Source of the DNA: Agromyces sp. Root81
GTDB lineage: Bacteria; Actinomycetota; Actinomycetes; Actinomycetales; Microbacteriaceae
NCBI RefSeq assembly: GCF_001429165.1
Contig: NZ_LMIR01000004.1
Coordinates: 248,001-312,000 of the forward strand
Length of the DNA: 64,000 nt
Direction: 5' to 3'
Shown here: positions 10,864 to 19,541 of the stretch, piece by piece
How positions within the stretch are numbered: position 1 is the first letter of the stretch
Layout: each line of letters starts with the position of its first letter
Program-made: the position numbers and the translations under genes
Notes under the pieces: model-generated
Told to the model about the DNA's origin: nothing
Seen by the model: only the letters and a program-made list of their open reading frames with translations
Databases searched by the model: none

Positions 10864-10916
10864 GTTTATGTGATGCACTGTTGTTTAAGTAATACACAGT
10901 TCTAGACTGTCGTCAA
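10864..10916. promoter_or_regulatory. Divergent overlapping promoters with tandem operator-like repeats
   Basis: Two direct copies fit GTTTAwGTrATrCACwGT (10864-10881 and 10883-10900; 14 of 18 positions agree), spaced 19 bp apart. The tetR promoter reads TTGTTT (10881-10886), 16 nt, TAGACT (10903-10908). The exporter promoter on the other strand reads TTGACG (10916-10911), 16 nt, TATTAC (10894-10889). The repeats overlap both promoters, so TetR binding could repress exporter and itself. The repeats and hexamers are seen; the regulation is inference. Confidence 0.65.
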
Positions 10917-10940
10917 CACCATCTCGAGAACGGACCCCCA

Positions 10941-11942
10941 GTGAGCCCTGAGCGTGTGAGCCCCGAGCGACGCGATCCCGAACTCCCGCGAGGGGTGGCG
11001 CTCGCCTGGGGCGTCGCGGCCAATCCGCAGCGCGGGCCGAAGCGGGAGCTCTCGATCGAGCGCATCGTCGACGCCGCCGTCGAGATCGCCGATACGGAGG
11101 GGCTCGGCGCCGTGTCGATGAGCCGGGTCGCCGCGTCGCTCGGCTTCACGACGATGTCGCTCTACCGCTACGTCACGAGCAAGGACGACCTGGTCCTCCT
11201 CATGCAGGAGGGCGCGGTCGCTCCGCCCGTGCCCGACGAGGTGGTCGAACGCGGGTGGCGCGACGGTATCACGGCGTGGGTGCTCGCGATGCGCGCCGCC
11301 TACCGCGAGCACCCCTGGCTCGTCGACATCCCGATCTCCGGTGCACCGATCACGCCCAACAGCCTGCTCATCGTCGACTGGTTCCTGCGCGAGGTGCGCT
11401 CGCTCCCCTTCAGCGACGGGGAGAAGATGTCGACTCTGCTCCTGCTCACGAGCTACGCGCGCGCCACCGGTGCGCAGGAGCGGGACCTGGGTGCCGCGGC
11501 CGCGGCGGCGGCCGACCCGGCGGATGTCACAGGTGCGAGCTTCTTCGAGGCGCTCGCCGAGCTCGTGACCCCCGAGCGGTTCCCCTACCTGAGCCCGCTC
11601 CTCGCCGCCGGCGGCTACGTCGCCGAACCCGGCACGGACGCCGACGACACCGACGAGGACTTCTCATTCGGGCTCGAACGCATCCTCGACGGCATCGAGT
11701 ACCACGTGGGGCGGGTCGAGTCGGGCGCCGTCGTCGTGGCGGCGGAGCCGCTGCCCCCGGCACTCGACCTGCCCCGCGACAAGCAGGTCCGAGAGGCTGC
11801 GAAGGCCCGCCGCGAAGCCGAGAAGGCGCTGCGCGAGGCGCAGAAGCGCGAACGCGAGGCGATCAAGCACGCCCTTGAGCGCGAGAAGATCGCGCTCGAG
11901 CGGGAGAAGCACGCGCGGGAGAAGGCCGAGCGCGCCAAGTAG
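10941..11942 (+). CDS. TetR-family transcriptional regulator with a long charged C-terminal helix
   Basis: DNA-binding repressor, probably of the divergent ABC exporter. The 333-residue product starts at GTG 10941; a second GTG at 10956 is possible. The TetR helix-turn-helix spans about residues 35-85 (IVDAAVEIADTEG, then MSRVAASLGFTTMSLYRYVTSKDDLVLLM). A helical ligand domain follows, of the TetR C-terminal class usual beside DrrAB exporters. The last ~55 residues are an uninterrupted Lys/Glu/Arg/Ala run that predicts a coiled coil or single alpha helix. Ordinary TetR proteins are about 200 residues, so the tail and length are unusual. Confidence 0.9.
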   Translation: MSPERVSPERRDPELPRGVALAWGVAANPQRGPKRELSIERIVDAAVEIADTEGLGAVSMSRVAASLGFTTMSLYRYVTSKDDLVLLMQEGAVAPPVPDEVVERGWRDGITAWVLAMRAAYREHPWLVDIPISGAPITPNSLLIVDWFLREVRSLPFSDGEKMSTLLLLTSYARATGAQERDLGAAAAAAADPADVTGASFFEALAELVTPERFPYLSPLLAAGGYVAEPGTDADDTDEDFSFGLERILDGIEYHVGRVESGAVVVAAEPLPPALDLPRDKQVREAAKARREAEKALREAQKREREAIKHALEREKIALEREKHAREKAERAK

Positions 11943-11984
11943 CAGGACGGCGGTTGCCGGCCGGAGCGCTGCAGCCGGGGCACG

Positions 11985-12007
11985 GCGGTCGGAGCACAGC
12001 CGACCGC
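11985..12007. terminator. Bidirectional terminator between tetR and prmC
   Basis: An 8-bp perfect stem GCGGTCGG/CCGACCGC with loop AGCACAG lies between the two convergent genes. It ends exactly at the prmC stop codon. It is short but is the only hairpin in the 65-nt gap. Confidence 0.5.
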
Positions 12008-12892
12008 TCAGCGCACCGCCGTGGTCGCCCGATCGCGGGTCGTGAGGTCGCGGTGGTGGGCGATCGCCCGCCATCCGTCGGCCGCGAGCACCGCGGCGAT
12101 CGCCGCCGACTGCTCCTCGCCGTGCTCGATCACGAGCACTCCCCCGGGCCGGAGCAGTGCCAGCGCACGTCGGGAGAGCACGCGCACGACGTCGAGTCCG
12201 TCGGCGCCGCCGTAGAGGGCATGCTCCGGGTCGTAGAGGCGCACCTCCGGATCGCGCGGCACCTCGCTCAACGGCACGTACGGCGGGTTCGAGACGACGA
12301 CCGCGACCCGGCCGTCGAGTTCGGGCAGCGCCTCGGCGAGATCGCCGAAGACGAGCTCGAGGTTCGGGGCCGCGACCTCGTCGACGTTGCGCCTCGTCCA
12401 GACGAACGCCGCGGGCGAGTTCTCGACCGCCCAGACCTTCGCGTGCGGCACCTCCGTCGCGAGCGCGATCGCGATCGCGCCGCTGCCGGTGCCGAGGTCG
12501 ATGGCGATCGGCTCGGGCTCGGCGGCCGAGGCGAGCGCGTCGATCGCGAGCTGGGCGACCTGCTCGGTCTCGGGCCGGGGCACGAAGACGCCCGGCCCCA
12601 CCCGGAGTTCGAGGTTGCGGAACGCGGCGCGCCCCGTGATGTGCTGCAGCGGCTCGCGCTGCGCTCGGCGGGCGATGAGCACGGCGAGCGCCGCGGCATC
12701 CGCTTCACTCACCTCTCCGCCCACGACCATGCGCGCCTGCACCGCGCCGCGGGAGAGGCCGAGCACGTGGCCGATCAGGAGCTCGGCGTCGACCTCGGGA
12801 TCGGGGACGCCGACCGATGCGAGCGCCGCGACCGCCTCGTCTCTGAGCTCGCGCAGGGATCGCGCTCGGGCGTCGGGGGTCGTCGTATCCAC
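12008..12892 (-). CDS. prmC: Release-factor glutamine methyltransferase PrmC (HemK)
   Basis: Methylates the Gln of the GGQ motif of release factors RF1 and RF2 using S-adenosylmethionine. The 294-residue product, from GTG at 12892, has the helical N-terminal domain, SAM-binding [14 protein letters not shown] near residue 125 and the substrate motif NPPY in [12 protein letters not shown] longer frame reaches 12979, but it would overlap the cysK start. A -10 TACATT (12905-12900) lies 7 nt before the GTG, so a leaderless start here is best. Its substrate gene prfA lies upstream beyond the cysK-cysE insertion. Confidence 0.93.
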   Translation of the reverse strand: MDTTTPDARARSLRELRDEAVAALASVGVPDPEVDAELLIGHVLGLSRGAVQARMVVGGEVSEADAAALAVLIARRAQREPLQHITGRAAFRNLELRVGPGVFVPRPETEQVAQLAIDALASAAEPEPIAIDLGTGSGAIAIALATEVPHAKVWAVENSPAAFVWTRRNVDEVAAPNLELVFGDLAEALPELDGRVAVVVSNPPYVPLSEVPRDPEVRLYDPEHALYGGADGLDVVRVLSRRALALLRPGGVLVIEHGEEQSAAIAAVLAADGWRAIAHHRDLTTRDRATTAVR

Positions 12893-12899
12893 GCAATGG

Positions 12900-12940
12900 A
12901 ATGTAACGCACTCGCCTCCGTACCGGCCGAACCCTAGGCT
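12900..12940. promoter_or_regulatory. Divergent promoters of prmC and cysK
   Basis: The -10 of prmC is TACATT at 12905-12900 (minus strand), 7 nt before its GTG. The -10 of cysK is TAGGCT at 12935-12940, followed by GGGG, with a leader of about 30 nt and Shine-Dalgarno GAGAGG. No good -35 boxes are seen for either. Confidence 0.55.
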
Positions 12941-12977
12941 GGGGCCGTCTTCACCACCCGATCCGAGAGGCAAGCCC

Positions 12978-13913
12978 ATGGCGCAGATCTACGAGAACAT
13001 CACCGAGGTCGTCGGCCGCACTCCGCTCGTGCGCCTGAACCGCCTCACCGAGGGCGCGGGTGCAACGGTGCTGGCCAAGCTCGAGTTCTACAACCCCGCC
13101 GCGAGCGTGAAGGACCGCATCGGCGTGGCCATCATCGACGCGGCTGAGAAGTCGGGCGAGCTGACCCCGGGCGGCACCATCGTCGAGGGCACGAGCGGCA
13201 ACACCGGCATCGCTCTGGCACTGGTCGGCGCGGCCCGCGGCTACCGTGTGATCCTCACGATGCCCGAGACGATGAGCGTCGAGCGCCGCGTGCTGCTGCG
13301 CGCCTACGGTGCCGAGATCGTGCTCACCCCCGGATCCGAGGGCATGAAGGGTGCGGTCGCCAAGGCCAACGAGATCGTCGAGGCCACGCCCGGCGCGATC
13401 CTCGCCCGCCAGTTCGAGAACGAGGCGAACCCCGCGATCCACTACGCCACGACCGGCCCCGAGATCTGGGCGGACACCGACGGCGGCGTCGACATCCTCG
13501 TCTCGGGCATCGGCACGGGCGGCACGATCACGGGCGCCGGTCGCTACCTCAAGGAGCAGAAGCCCGGCCTGCAGGTCGTCGCCGTCGAACCGGCCGACTC
13601 CCCGATCCTGACCCAGGGCACGCCCGGGCCGCACAAGATCCAGGGCCTCGGCACGAACTTCGTGCCCGACGTGCTCGACCGCGAGGTCTACGACGAGGTC
13701 ATCGACGTCGCCACGAGCGATGCGATCGCGATCGCGCGCAAGCTCGCCACCGACGAGGCGATCCTCGGCGGCATCTCCTCGGGTGCCGCCGTCTGGGCCG
13801 CGCTCGAGGTCGCGAAGCGACCCGAGAACGACGGCAAGACGATCGTCGTCATCGTGCCCGACTTCGGCGAGCGGTACGTCTCGACGGTGCTCTACGAAGA
13901 CCTCCGCGACTGA
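12978..13913 (+). CDS. cysK: Cysteine synthase (O-acetylserine sulfhydrylase)
   Basis: PLP enzyme that makes L-cysteine from O-acetylserine and sulfide. The 311-residue product starts [21 protein letters not shown] at ATG 12978, with GAGAGG upstream. The PLP lysine is in [14 protein letters not shown], the substrate loop is [10 protein letters not shown] and the PLP-phosphate glycine loop is [10 protein letters not shown]. Length matches CysK. The next gene, cysE, supplies its substrate. The pair is inserted, in opposite orientation, between prfA and prmC. Confidence 0.96.
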   Translation: MAQIYENITEVVGRTPLVRLNRLTEGAGATVLAKLEFYNPAASVKDRIGVAIIDAAEKSGELTPGGTIVEGTSGNTGIALALVGAARGYRVILTMPETMSVERRVLLRAYGAEIVLTPGSEGMKGAVAKANEIVEATPGAILARQFENEANPAIHYATTGPEIWADTDGGVDILVSGIGTGGTITGAGRYLKEQKPGLQVVAVEPADSPILTQGTPGPHKIQGLGTNFVPDVLDREVYDEVIDVATSDAIAIARKLATDEAILGGISSGAAVWAALEVAKRPENDGKTIVVIVPDFGERYVSTVLYEDLRD

Positions 13914-14000
13914 ACGACCGAGCCGCCCGGCGCGACGTCCACGACGCGGCGTCGGGCGCGCGTTTCTCCCGATCGACGTGCGGACTGATTGACTATCGAC

Positions 14001-14579
14001 GTGAACTTCTTCCGAGCGCTCCGTGAGGACATCGCAACCGCGCGCGCGCACGACCCCGCCTCCCGCGGCGACCTCGAGGTGTTCCTCGCGTACTCGGGGC
14101 TGCACGCGATCTGGGGCTACCGCCTCGCGCATGCGCTCTGGCGCGGCGGGCTCCGCCTGCCCGCCCGACTCGTCTCGCAGCTCGTGCGGTTCCTCACGGG
14201 CGTCGAGATCCACCCCGGCGCCACGATCGGGCGGCGCTTCTTCATCGACCACGGCATGGGCGTCGTCATCGGCGAGACGGCGGTCGTCGGCGACGACGTG
14301 ATGCTCTATCACGGGGTCACCCTCGGCGGGAAGGCCGCACGCGGCGCCGATCGCGGGGCCAAGCGCCACCCCACCCTCGACGACGGCGTGACGGTCGGCG
14401 CCGGCGCCAAGGTGCTCGGCGACATCACGATCGGCGCGTGGAGCGCGATCGGCGCGAACGCGGTCGTCACGAAGGACGCCCCGGCGCACTCGCTCATCGT
14501 CGGCATCCCCGCCACGTTCAAGCCGCTCACGCACGAGACGGCCGACGCCGCACGCGGCATCCACGACTGGCACATCTGA
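14001..14579 (+). CDS. cysE: Serine O-acetyltransferase
   Basis: Acetylates L-serine with acetyl-CoA to O-acetylserine, the substrate of cysK just upstream. From GTG at 14001 the product is 192 residues; an in-frame TTG at 13989 would add four. It has the helical N-terminal SATase domain and the left-handed beta-helix of hexapeptide repeats ([29 protein letters not shown]). The catalytic His residues are in FIDHGMG and LYHGVTLGG. It lacks the long N-terminal extension of E. coli CysE, as in actinobacteria. No strong Shine-Dalgarno is visible, which leaves the start uncertain. Confidence 0.93.
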   Translation: MNFFRALREDIATARAHDPASRGDLEVFLAYSGLHAIWGYRLAHALWRGGLRLPARLVSQLVRFLTGVEIHPGATIGRRFFIDHGMGVVIGETAVVGDDVMLYHGVTLGGKAARGADRGAKRHPTLDDGVTVGAGAKVLGDITIGAWSAIGANAVVTKDAPAHSLIVGIPATFKPLTHETADAARGIHDWHI

Positions 14580-14598
14580 GACCTCGCCGCCACGCGGA

Positions 14599-14645
14599 AC
14601 GAGCGGATGCCCCGGACACTCGAGGTGTCCGGGGCATCCGCTCGT
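14599..14645. terminator. Strong bidirectional terminator between cysE and prfA
   Basis: A perfect 21-bp inverted repeat (14599-14619 with 14625-14645) closes a 5-nt loop TCGAG between convergent genes. It is the longest perfect stem with a small loop in the window. Its arms contain GGATGCC/GGCATCC. It can stop transcription from both sides. Confidence 0.88.
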
Positions 14646-14660
14646 CGTGGTGGTTCGTCG

Positions 14661-15737
14661 CTACTGGTCGCCGAGGTGGGCCAGTCGCGCCTCTTCGTCG
14701 GCCTGGATCGCCGATTCGATGATCGGGTCGAGCGCGCCGTTCATGACCTGGTCGAGGTTGTACGACTTGTACCCGGTGCGGTGATCGGCGATGCGGTTCT
14801 CGGGGAAGTTGTACGTGCGGATGCGCTCCGAACGGTCCATCGATCGGATCTGCGACTTGCGGGCGTCGGACGCCGCGGCCGCGATCTCCTCCTGCTGACG
14901 CGCGAGGATGCGGGCGCGGAGCACGCGCATCGCGGCCTCTCGGTTCTGCAGCTGCGACTTCTCGTTCTGCATCGAGACGACGATGCCCGTCGGCAGGTGG
15001 GTGATGCGCACCGCCGAGTCGGTCGTGTTGACCGACTGGCCGCCGGGGCCCGACGACCGGTAGACGTCGATCTTCAGGTCGTTCTGGCTGATGTCGACCT
15101 CTTCGGGCTCATCGACCTCGGGGAAGACGAGCACGCCCGTCGTCGAGGTGTGGATGCGCCCCTGCGTCTCGGTCACGGGCACACGCTGCACCCGGTGCAC
15201 GCCGCCCTCGTACTTGAGGTGCGCCCAGACGCCCTGCGAGGGATCGGTGGCGTTGGACTTGATCGCCACCTGCACGTCCTTGTAGCCGCCGAGGTCGGAC
15301 TCGTTCTGGTCGAGGAGCTCGACCTTCCACCCCTTCGACTGGGCGTACTGCACGTACATGCGCAGGAGGTCCGCCGCGAAGAGGGCGCTCTCCGCGCCGC
15401 CTTCACCGCCCTTGATCTCCATGATCACGTCGCGGCCGTCGTCGGGGTCGCGCGGGATCAGGAGCCGCCGGAGCCGCTCCTGGGCCGATGCCAGCCCCTC
15501 TTCGAGGGCGGGCACCTCCTCGGCGAACGCGTCGTCCTCCTTCGCGAGTTCACGCGCGGCGGCGAGGTCGTCTTGGGCCTCGAGCCACGCCGAGTGCGCG
15601 GCGACGATGCGGCTCAGCTCGGCGTAGCGCCGATTGACCTTCTTCGCCCGCGCGGCGTCGGCGTGGAGCGCCGGGTCGGCGAGCTCCTCTTGCAGCTGAC
15701 CGTGCTCGGCGAGCAGGCTCTGGACGGACTCGAACAC
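14661..15737 (-). CDS. prfA: Peptide chain release factor 1
   Basis: Recognises UAA and UAG stop codons and triggers peptide release on the ribosome. The 358-residue product starts from GTG at 15737, 7 nt after rho. The universal GGQ motif is in [21 protein letters not shown] near residue 236, and the C-terminal domain ends [17 protein letters not shown]. Length matches RF1. It is co-directional with rho and is the usual neighbour of prmC, which modifies its Gln. Confidence 0.97.
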   Translation of the reverse strand: MFESVQSLLAEHGQLQEELADPALHADAARAKKVNRRYAELSRIVAAHSAWLEAQDDLAAARELAKEDDAFAEEVPALEEGLASAQERLRRLLIPRDPDDGRDVIMEIKGGEGGAESALFAADLLRMYVQYAQSKGWKVELLDQNESDLGGYKDVQVAIKSNATDPSQGVWAHLKYEGGVHRVQRVPVTETQGRIHTSTTGVLVFPEVDEPEEVDISQNDLKIDVYRSSGPGGQSVNTTDSAVRITHLPTGIVVSMQNEKSQLQNREAAMRVLRARILARQQEEIAAAASDARKSQIRSMDRSERIRTYNFPENRIADHRTGYKSYNLDQVMNGALDPIIESAIQADEEARLAHLGDQ

Positions 15738-15744
15738 GCGAGCC

Positions 15745-17967
15745 TCAGCGGTGGTCGGTCTCGTGCCCGTGCGAGTTGCCGTGACCGGTGGCGACCGGCA
15801 TCGACTTCTGCATGAGCATGAGGAACTCGACGTTCGACTGCGTCTCCTTCAGGCGACCGAGCACGGCTTCGAGCGCCTGCTGCTGCTCGAGGCCGGCGAG
15901 GGCGCGGCGCAGCTTCCAGGTGATCTTGACCTCGTCGGGCGAGAGCAGCATCTCTTCGCGGCGCGTGGACGACGCGTTGACGTCGACCGCCGGGAAGATG
16001 CGCTTGTCGGCGAGCTGGCGCGAGAGGCGCAGCTCGGAGTTGCCGGTGCCCTTGAACTCCTCGAAGATCACCTCGTCCATCTTCGAGCCGGTCTCGACGA
16101 GCGCGGTGGCGAGGATGGTCAGCGAGCCGCCGTTCTCGATGTTGCGCGCAGCACCGAAGAAGCGCTTCGGCGGGTACAGCGCCGAGGCGTCGACACCGCC
16201 GGAGAGGATGCGACCGGATGCCGGTGCGGCCAGGTTGTACGCACGGCCGAGACGCGTGATCGAGTCGAGCAGCACGACGACGTCGTGACCGAGCTCGACG
16301 AGGCGCTTCGCGCGCTCGATGGCGAGCTCGGCGACCGTCGTGTGGTCCTCGGCGGGGCGGTCGAAGGTCGAGGCGATGACCTCGCCCTTCACCGTGCGCT
16401 GCATGTCGGTGACCTCTTCGGGGCGCTCGTCGACCAGCACGACCATGAGGTGGACCTCGGGGTTGTTGATCGAGATGGCGTTGGCGATCTGCTGCAGCAC
16501 GATCGTCTTGCCGGCCTTCGGGGGTGCGACGATGAGGCCGCGCTGGCCCTTGCCGATCGGGGCCACGAGGTCGATGATGCGCTGCGTGAGCTTGGTCGGC
16601 TCGGTCTCGAGGCGCAGACGCTCCTGCGGGTAGAGCGGCGTGAGGCTCTGGAACTCGACGCGGGCTGCGGCCTCATCGGTCGTCTGGCCGTTGATCGAGT
16701 CGACCTTCACGAGCGCGTTGTACTTCTGGCGGCTGTTCGAGTCGTTGTCGCGCGGCTGCTTGATGGCGCCGACGACCGCGTCGCCCTTGCGCAGGTTGTA
16801 CTTCTTCACCTGGCCGAGCGAGACGTAGACGTCGCTCGGACCCGGGAGGTAGCCGGTCGTGCGCACGAAGGCGTAGTTGTCGAGCACGTCGAGGATGCCC
16901 GCGATGGGGATCAGCACGTCGTCGTCGAGGATCTCGGGCTCGAGCTCGTCGCCCATGCCCTGGCCGCGGCGCTTGCGGTCGCGGTAGCGGTTGCGACGGC
17001 CGCCTTCGCCGTCGAGCTGGGCCTGGGGGTCGCGCGACTGGCCGTCGCGCGACTGGCCGTCGCGGGCCTGGCCGTCGCGGGCCTGGCCGTCACGGGCCTG
17101 GCCGTCACGGGCCTGGCCGTCACGGGCCTGGCCGTCACGGGCCTGGCCATCACGGCCGCGGCCTTCGCCCTGCTTGGCCTTGTCCGCGTCGCCCTGACGG
17201 GGCTCGCCGGACTTGGCGCCCTGCTCCTCGCCCTTGCGGCCCTGGTCGGCGTTCTGACGGTCGTTCTGTCGACCGGCCTGACGCTCGCCCTGCTTCTGCT
17301 CGCCCTTCTGGGCGTCGTCGCCGCGCTCGGCGCGCTCGGCACGATCGCCACGCTCGCCGCCGCGACGACCGCGGTTGCGGCTGCGGCCCTGGCGGGGCTC
17401 CTCAGCGGGGGCGGCTTCGCCGTCGGTTTCGTTCGGCTGCGCGGCGCGGGCGCCTTCGCCGGTCGCCGCTGCGAGCTCCTCGCGCACTGCGGCGCGAGCG
17501 GCCTCACGGGCGTCGTCGGTCTCGGGAACGAGGCCGACGCCGGCGCCGCCGCCGTTGACGTGCTGCACGGCGGAGGTCGTCGCGCTCGTGGCACGACGGG
17601 GCTGACGACGCTGGCGGGTCGGAGCGATGGTCTCGGGCGCTTCGGCCACGGCCTCCGTCACGACGGACGCCGCTGCAACCGGAGCCTCGGGCTCGGCGGG
17701 TGCATCGGTCACGGCGGGCACGTCGAGTTCGACGGGCGCGGTCGCCACGGGCGCCGCGGTCTCGATCTCCTCGACCGGCGCTGCCGGCTCCCCGCCGGCT
17801 GCCGACTCCTGGTGGGCGGAGATCAACTCCACGAGTTCTCCCTTTCGGCGCTTCGAGCCGCCCGCGAGACCGAGGGACGCGGCGAGCTCCTGGAGCTCGG
17901 CGACCTTCATGGCGGACAGACGGGCGGTGTTGGCCACGCGGTCGGCGTGGTCGGTTCCGTTGGTCAC
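15745..17967 (-). CDS. rho: Transcription termination factor Rho with long low-complexity insertion
   Basis: ATP-dependent RNA translocase that ends transcription at Rho-dependent sites. From GTG at 17967, with AAAGGAA upstream, the product is 740 residues; E. coli Rho has 419. An N-terminal Rho_N helix domain ([18 protein letters not shown]) is followed by some 280 residues rich in Ala, Glu, Arg, Gln and Gly. These include nine RDGQA-type pentapeptides. The RNA-binding fold then has [16 protein letters not shown], and the ATPase has the P-loop APPKAGKT. Such insertions are typical of high-GC Gram-positive Rho. A longer frame to 18129 lacks a Shine-Dalgarno. Confidence 0.96.
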   Translation of the reverse strand: MTNGTDHADRVANTARLSAMKVAELQELAASLGLAGGSKRRKGELVELISAHQESAAGGEPAAPVEEIETAAPVATAPVELDVPAVTDAPAEPEAPVAAASVVTEAVAEAPETIAPTRQRRQPRRATSATTSAVQHVNGGGAGVGLVPETDDAREAARAAVREELAAATGEGARAAQPNETDGEAAPAEEPRQGRSRNRGRRGGERGDRAERAERGDDAQKGEQKQGERQAGRQNDRQNADQGRKGEEQGAKSGEPRQGDADKAKQGEGRGRDGQARDGQARDGQARDGQARDGQARDGQARDGQSRDGQSRDPQAQLDGEGGRRNRYRDRKRRGQGMGDELEPEILDDDVLIPIAGILDVLDNYAFVRTTGYLPGPSDVYVSLGQVKKYNLRKGDAVVGAIKQPRDNDSNSRQKYNALVKVDSINGQTTDEAAARVEFQSLTPLYPQERLRLETEPTKLTQRIIDLVAPIGKGQRGLIVAPPKAGKTIVLQQIANAISINNPEVHLMVVLVDERPEEVTDMQRTVKGEVIASTFDRPAEDHTTVAELAIERAKRLVELGHDVVVLLDSITRLGRAYNLAAPASGRILSGGVDASALYPPKRFFGAARNIENGGSLTILATALVETGSKMDEVIFEEFKGTGNSELRLSRQLADKRIFPAVDVNASSTRREEMLLSPDEVKITWKLRRALAGLEQQQALEAVLGRLKETQSNVEFLMLMQKSMPVATGHGNSHGHETDHR
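17025..17157 (-). repeat. 15-bp tandem repeats coding RDGQA pentapeptides in rho
   Basis: About nine 15-bp units lie head to tail. On the plus strand the last four full copies read GCCGTCACGGGCCTG identically, and the two before them differ by one base. They encode six RDGQA, two RDGQS and one RDPQA. Near-identity at the DNA level suggests recent slippage, so copy number should vary between strains. Confidence 0.9.
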
Positions 17968-18207
17968 TGGGTATGTTCCTTTCCCCTGTCGCAAGAGTTG
18001 CGGATTCAGGAGAGCTGATCGCTGACACGAGCGATGCCGGTGCGCACGAAGGCGCAGACACGCGCGAGAGCGAAAGCAATAGATTGCCGGGAATTGCACG
18101 AGCGAGCTGAGACGCGAACAGTGCGTCACCTGCCGGGTGCGTGGTCAGTCTACCATCACCGAACCGTTCGTCCCGCCACACGACGCGCCTGCGGAATGGA
18201 TGTCACG
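17968..18207 (-). promoter_or_regulatory. rho promoter and long pyrimidine-rich leader
   Basis: No gene is seen here. A -10 TAGACT lies at 18152-18147 on the minus strand, which gives a leader of about 170 nt before the GTG of rho. The leader message has several C/U-rich runs and few strong stems, the kind of RNA Rho binds, so autoregulation is possible. Only the hexamer and base composition are seen; function is inference. Confidence 0.45.
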
Positions 18208-18550
18208 CGGCGGTGTCGCCTGGGGAGGCTGCCGCCTTGCGCTCTCCGGTCTACCGCAGGGGGCGGCGTCACCTGGGGAGGCTGCCGCCTTATGCCTGGC
18301 GGTCTTCCGCAGGGGGCGGCGTCACCTGGGGAGGCTGCCGCCTTATGCCTGGCGGTCTTTCGCAAGAGGCGGTGTCGCCTTTCCGGGTCTCCCGCGGACG
18401 CTTCGCGGCGCCGGGGCGCCGCGGAAGCTGGGGCTGCCGCCTTGCGCTCTCCGGTCTTCCGCAGGGGGCGGCGTCACCACGCGCGGTCTGCCGGATCCCG
18501 CCGGCTGCGCCGACGACGGCGACGATGTCGCCGTTGGGCTGCCGCCTTTC
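18208..18550. repeat. 53-bp tandem hairpin repeat array between thrB and rho
   Basis: Three complete 53-bp units (18208-18260, 18261-18313, 18314-18366) are followed by the start of a fourth. A diverged copy lies at 18427-18479 and a fragment near 18533-18549. Each unit has TGGGGAGGCTGCCGCC, spaced 53 bp at 18221, 18274 and 18327. Its GCTGCCGCC arm can pair with the following GGCGGCGTC. Since 53 is not a multiple of three, frames shift from unit to unit, so open frames through it are not genes. It fills most of the 599-bp gene-free stretch. Confidence 0.85.
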
Positions 18551-18587
18551 GCGACGGTTCAGACCGCTACGCGCTCTGAACCGTCGC
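18551..18587 (-). terminator. Terminator overlapping the thrB stop codon
   Basis: A perfect 13-bp stem (18551-18563 with 18575-18587) has an 11-nt loop that contains the thrB stop codon. It would end the argS-to-thrB transcript just before the repeat array. Confidence 0.75.
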
Positions 18588-19541
18588 GCCCTTGAAGTCC
18601 ACGGCGAGCGGCAGCGCCTGCCAGGCGGTGTCGGCCGACGACTCGACGAGGGCGATCGCGGCAGCACGCTCGCTGGGATCGCTCGCGAGGACGAGGATCG
18701 ACGGTCCTGCGCCGGAGACGACCGCCGGATGCCCCGCTTCGCGGAGCACTCGGATGAGCCGATCGGTCTCCGGCATCGCCGCGGCACGGTAGTGCTGGTG
18801 CAGCTTGTCCTCGGTCGCCTGGAAGAGCAGCTCGGGGCTCTGGATGAGCGCCGCGATGAGCAGCGCCGAGCGCGAGACGTTGAACACGGCGTCCTCGTGC
18901 GGCACCGACTCGGGCTGCAGCGACCGCGCGAGCGCCGTCGACATCTCGTGCTCGGGCACGAGCACGAGCGGCGAGACGCCGCGATGCACGATGAGCTTCT
19001 TGTGCCGAGGGCCCTCCGGCGTCACCCACGCGATCGTGAGTCCGCCGAAGAGCGCGGGAGCCACGTTGTCGGGGTGTCCCTCGAGCTCGGTGGCGAGCTC
19101 GAGCAACTCGTCGGCGCTGAAGTCGACGATGCCCTCGAGCAGCCCCTTCGCGGCGACGACGCCCGCGACGATCGCCGCACCGGAGGATCCGAGGCCGCGG
19201 CCGTGCGGAATGACGTTGTGCGCCACGAGCTTCAGCGCGGGCAGCGGCACACCGGCACGTGCGAAGGTGTGCGCGATCGCGCGCACGACGAGGTGCGACT
19301 CGTCGAGCGGCACCTCGCCCTCGCCGACGCCGTGCACCTCGATCTCGACCCCCGGGACATCCTGTGCCGTCGACTCCGCCGGAACCGAGACCTCGAGCTC
19401 GTCGTACCTCGCCAGCGCGAGCCCGAGCGTGTCGAACCCGGGGCCGAGGTTGGCCGAGGTCGCCGGCACCTTGACGATCACGCGGCGGCCGATCAGCGAC
19501 GGCGCCGCATCGGTGTGCTGTGCGGAAGCGGTGGCGGTCAT
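18567..19541 (-). CDS. thrB: Homoserine kinase
   Basis: GHMP-family kinase that phosphorylates homoserine to O-phosphohomoserine for threonine synthesis. From ATG at 19541 the product is 324 residues. It has VKVPATSANLGPGFDTLGLAL near residue 25 and the ATP loop IPHGRGLGSSGAAIVAG near residue 100. The late GHMP motif is VVSGAGPSILVLA. The ATG overlaps the thrC stop as ATGA. It is last in the hom-thrC-thrB run, followed by a hairpin that straddles its stop codon. Confidence 0.96.
   Translation of the reverse strand: MTATASAQHTDAAPSLIGRRVIVKVPATSANLGPGFDTLGLALARYDELEVSVPAESTAQDVPGVEIEVHGVGEGEVPLDESHLVVRAIAHTFARAGVPLPALKLVAHNVIPHGRGLGSSGAAIVAGVVAAKGLLEGIVDFSADELLELATELEGHPDNVAPALFGGLTIAWVTPEGPRHKKLIVHRGVSPLVLVPEHEMSTALARSLQPESVPHEDAVFNVSRSALLIAALIQSPELLFQATEDKLHQHYRAAAMPETDRLIRVLREAGHPAVVSGAGPSILVLASDPSERAAAIALVESSADTAWQALPLAVDFKGATVQSA

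Noticed and set aside
17968..18129. The N-terminal extension of Rho to 18129
   Set aside because: The GTG at 17967 has a good AAAGGAA site and gives the usual N-terminus; the extension is Arg/Cys-rich and lies within the leader.
18208..18550. The repeat array as a CRISPR
   Set aside because: Units are directly adjacent without unique spacers, the whole 53 bp is conserved, and there are no cas genes.
18137..18595. Open frames through the 53-bp array as a repeat protein
   Set aside because: The period is not a multiple of three, so each unit is read in a different frame, and no start with a ribosome site is present.
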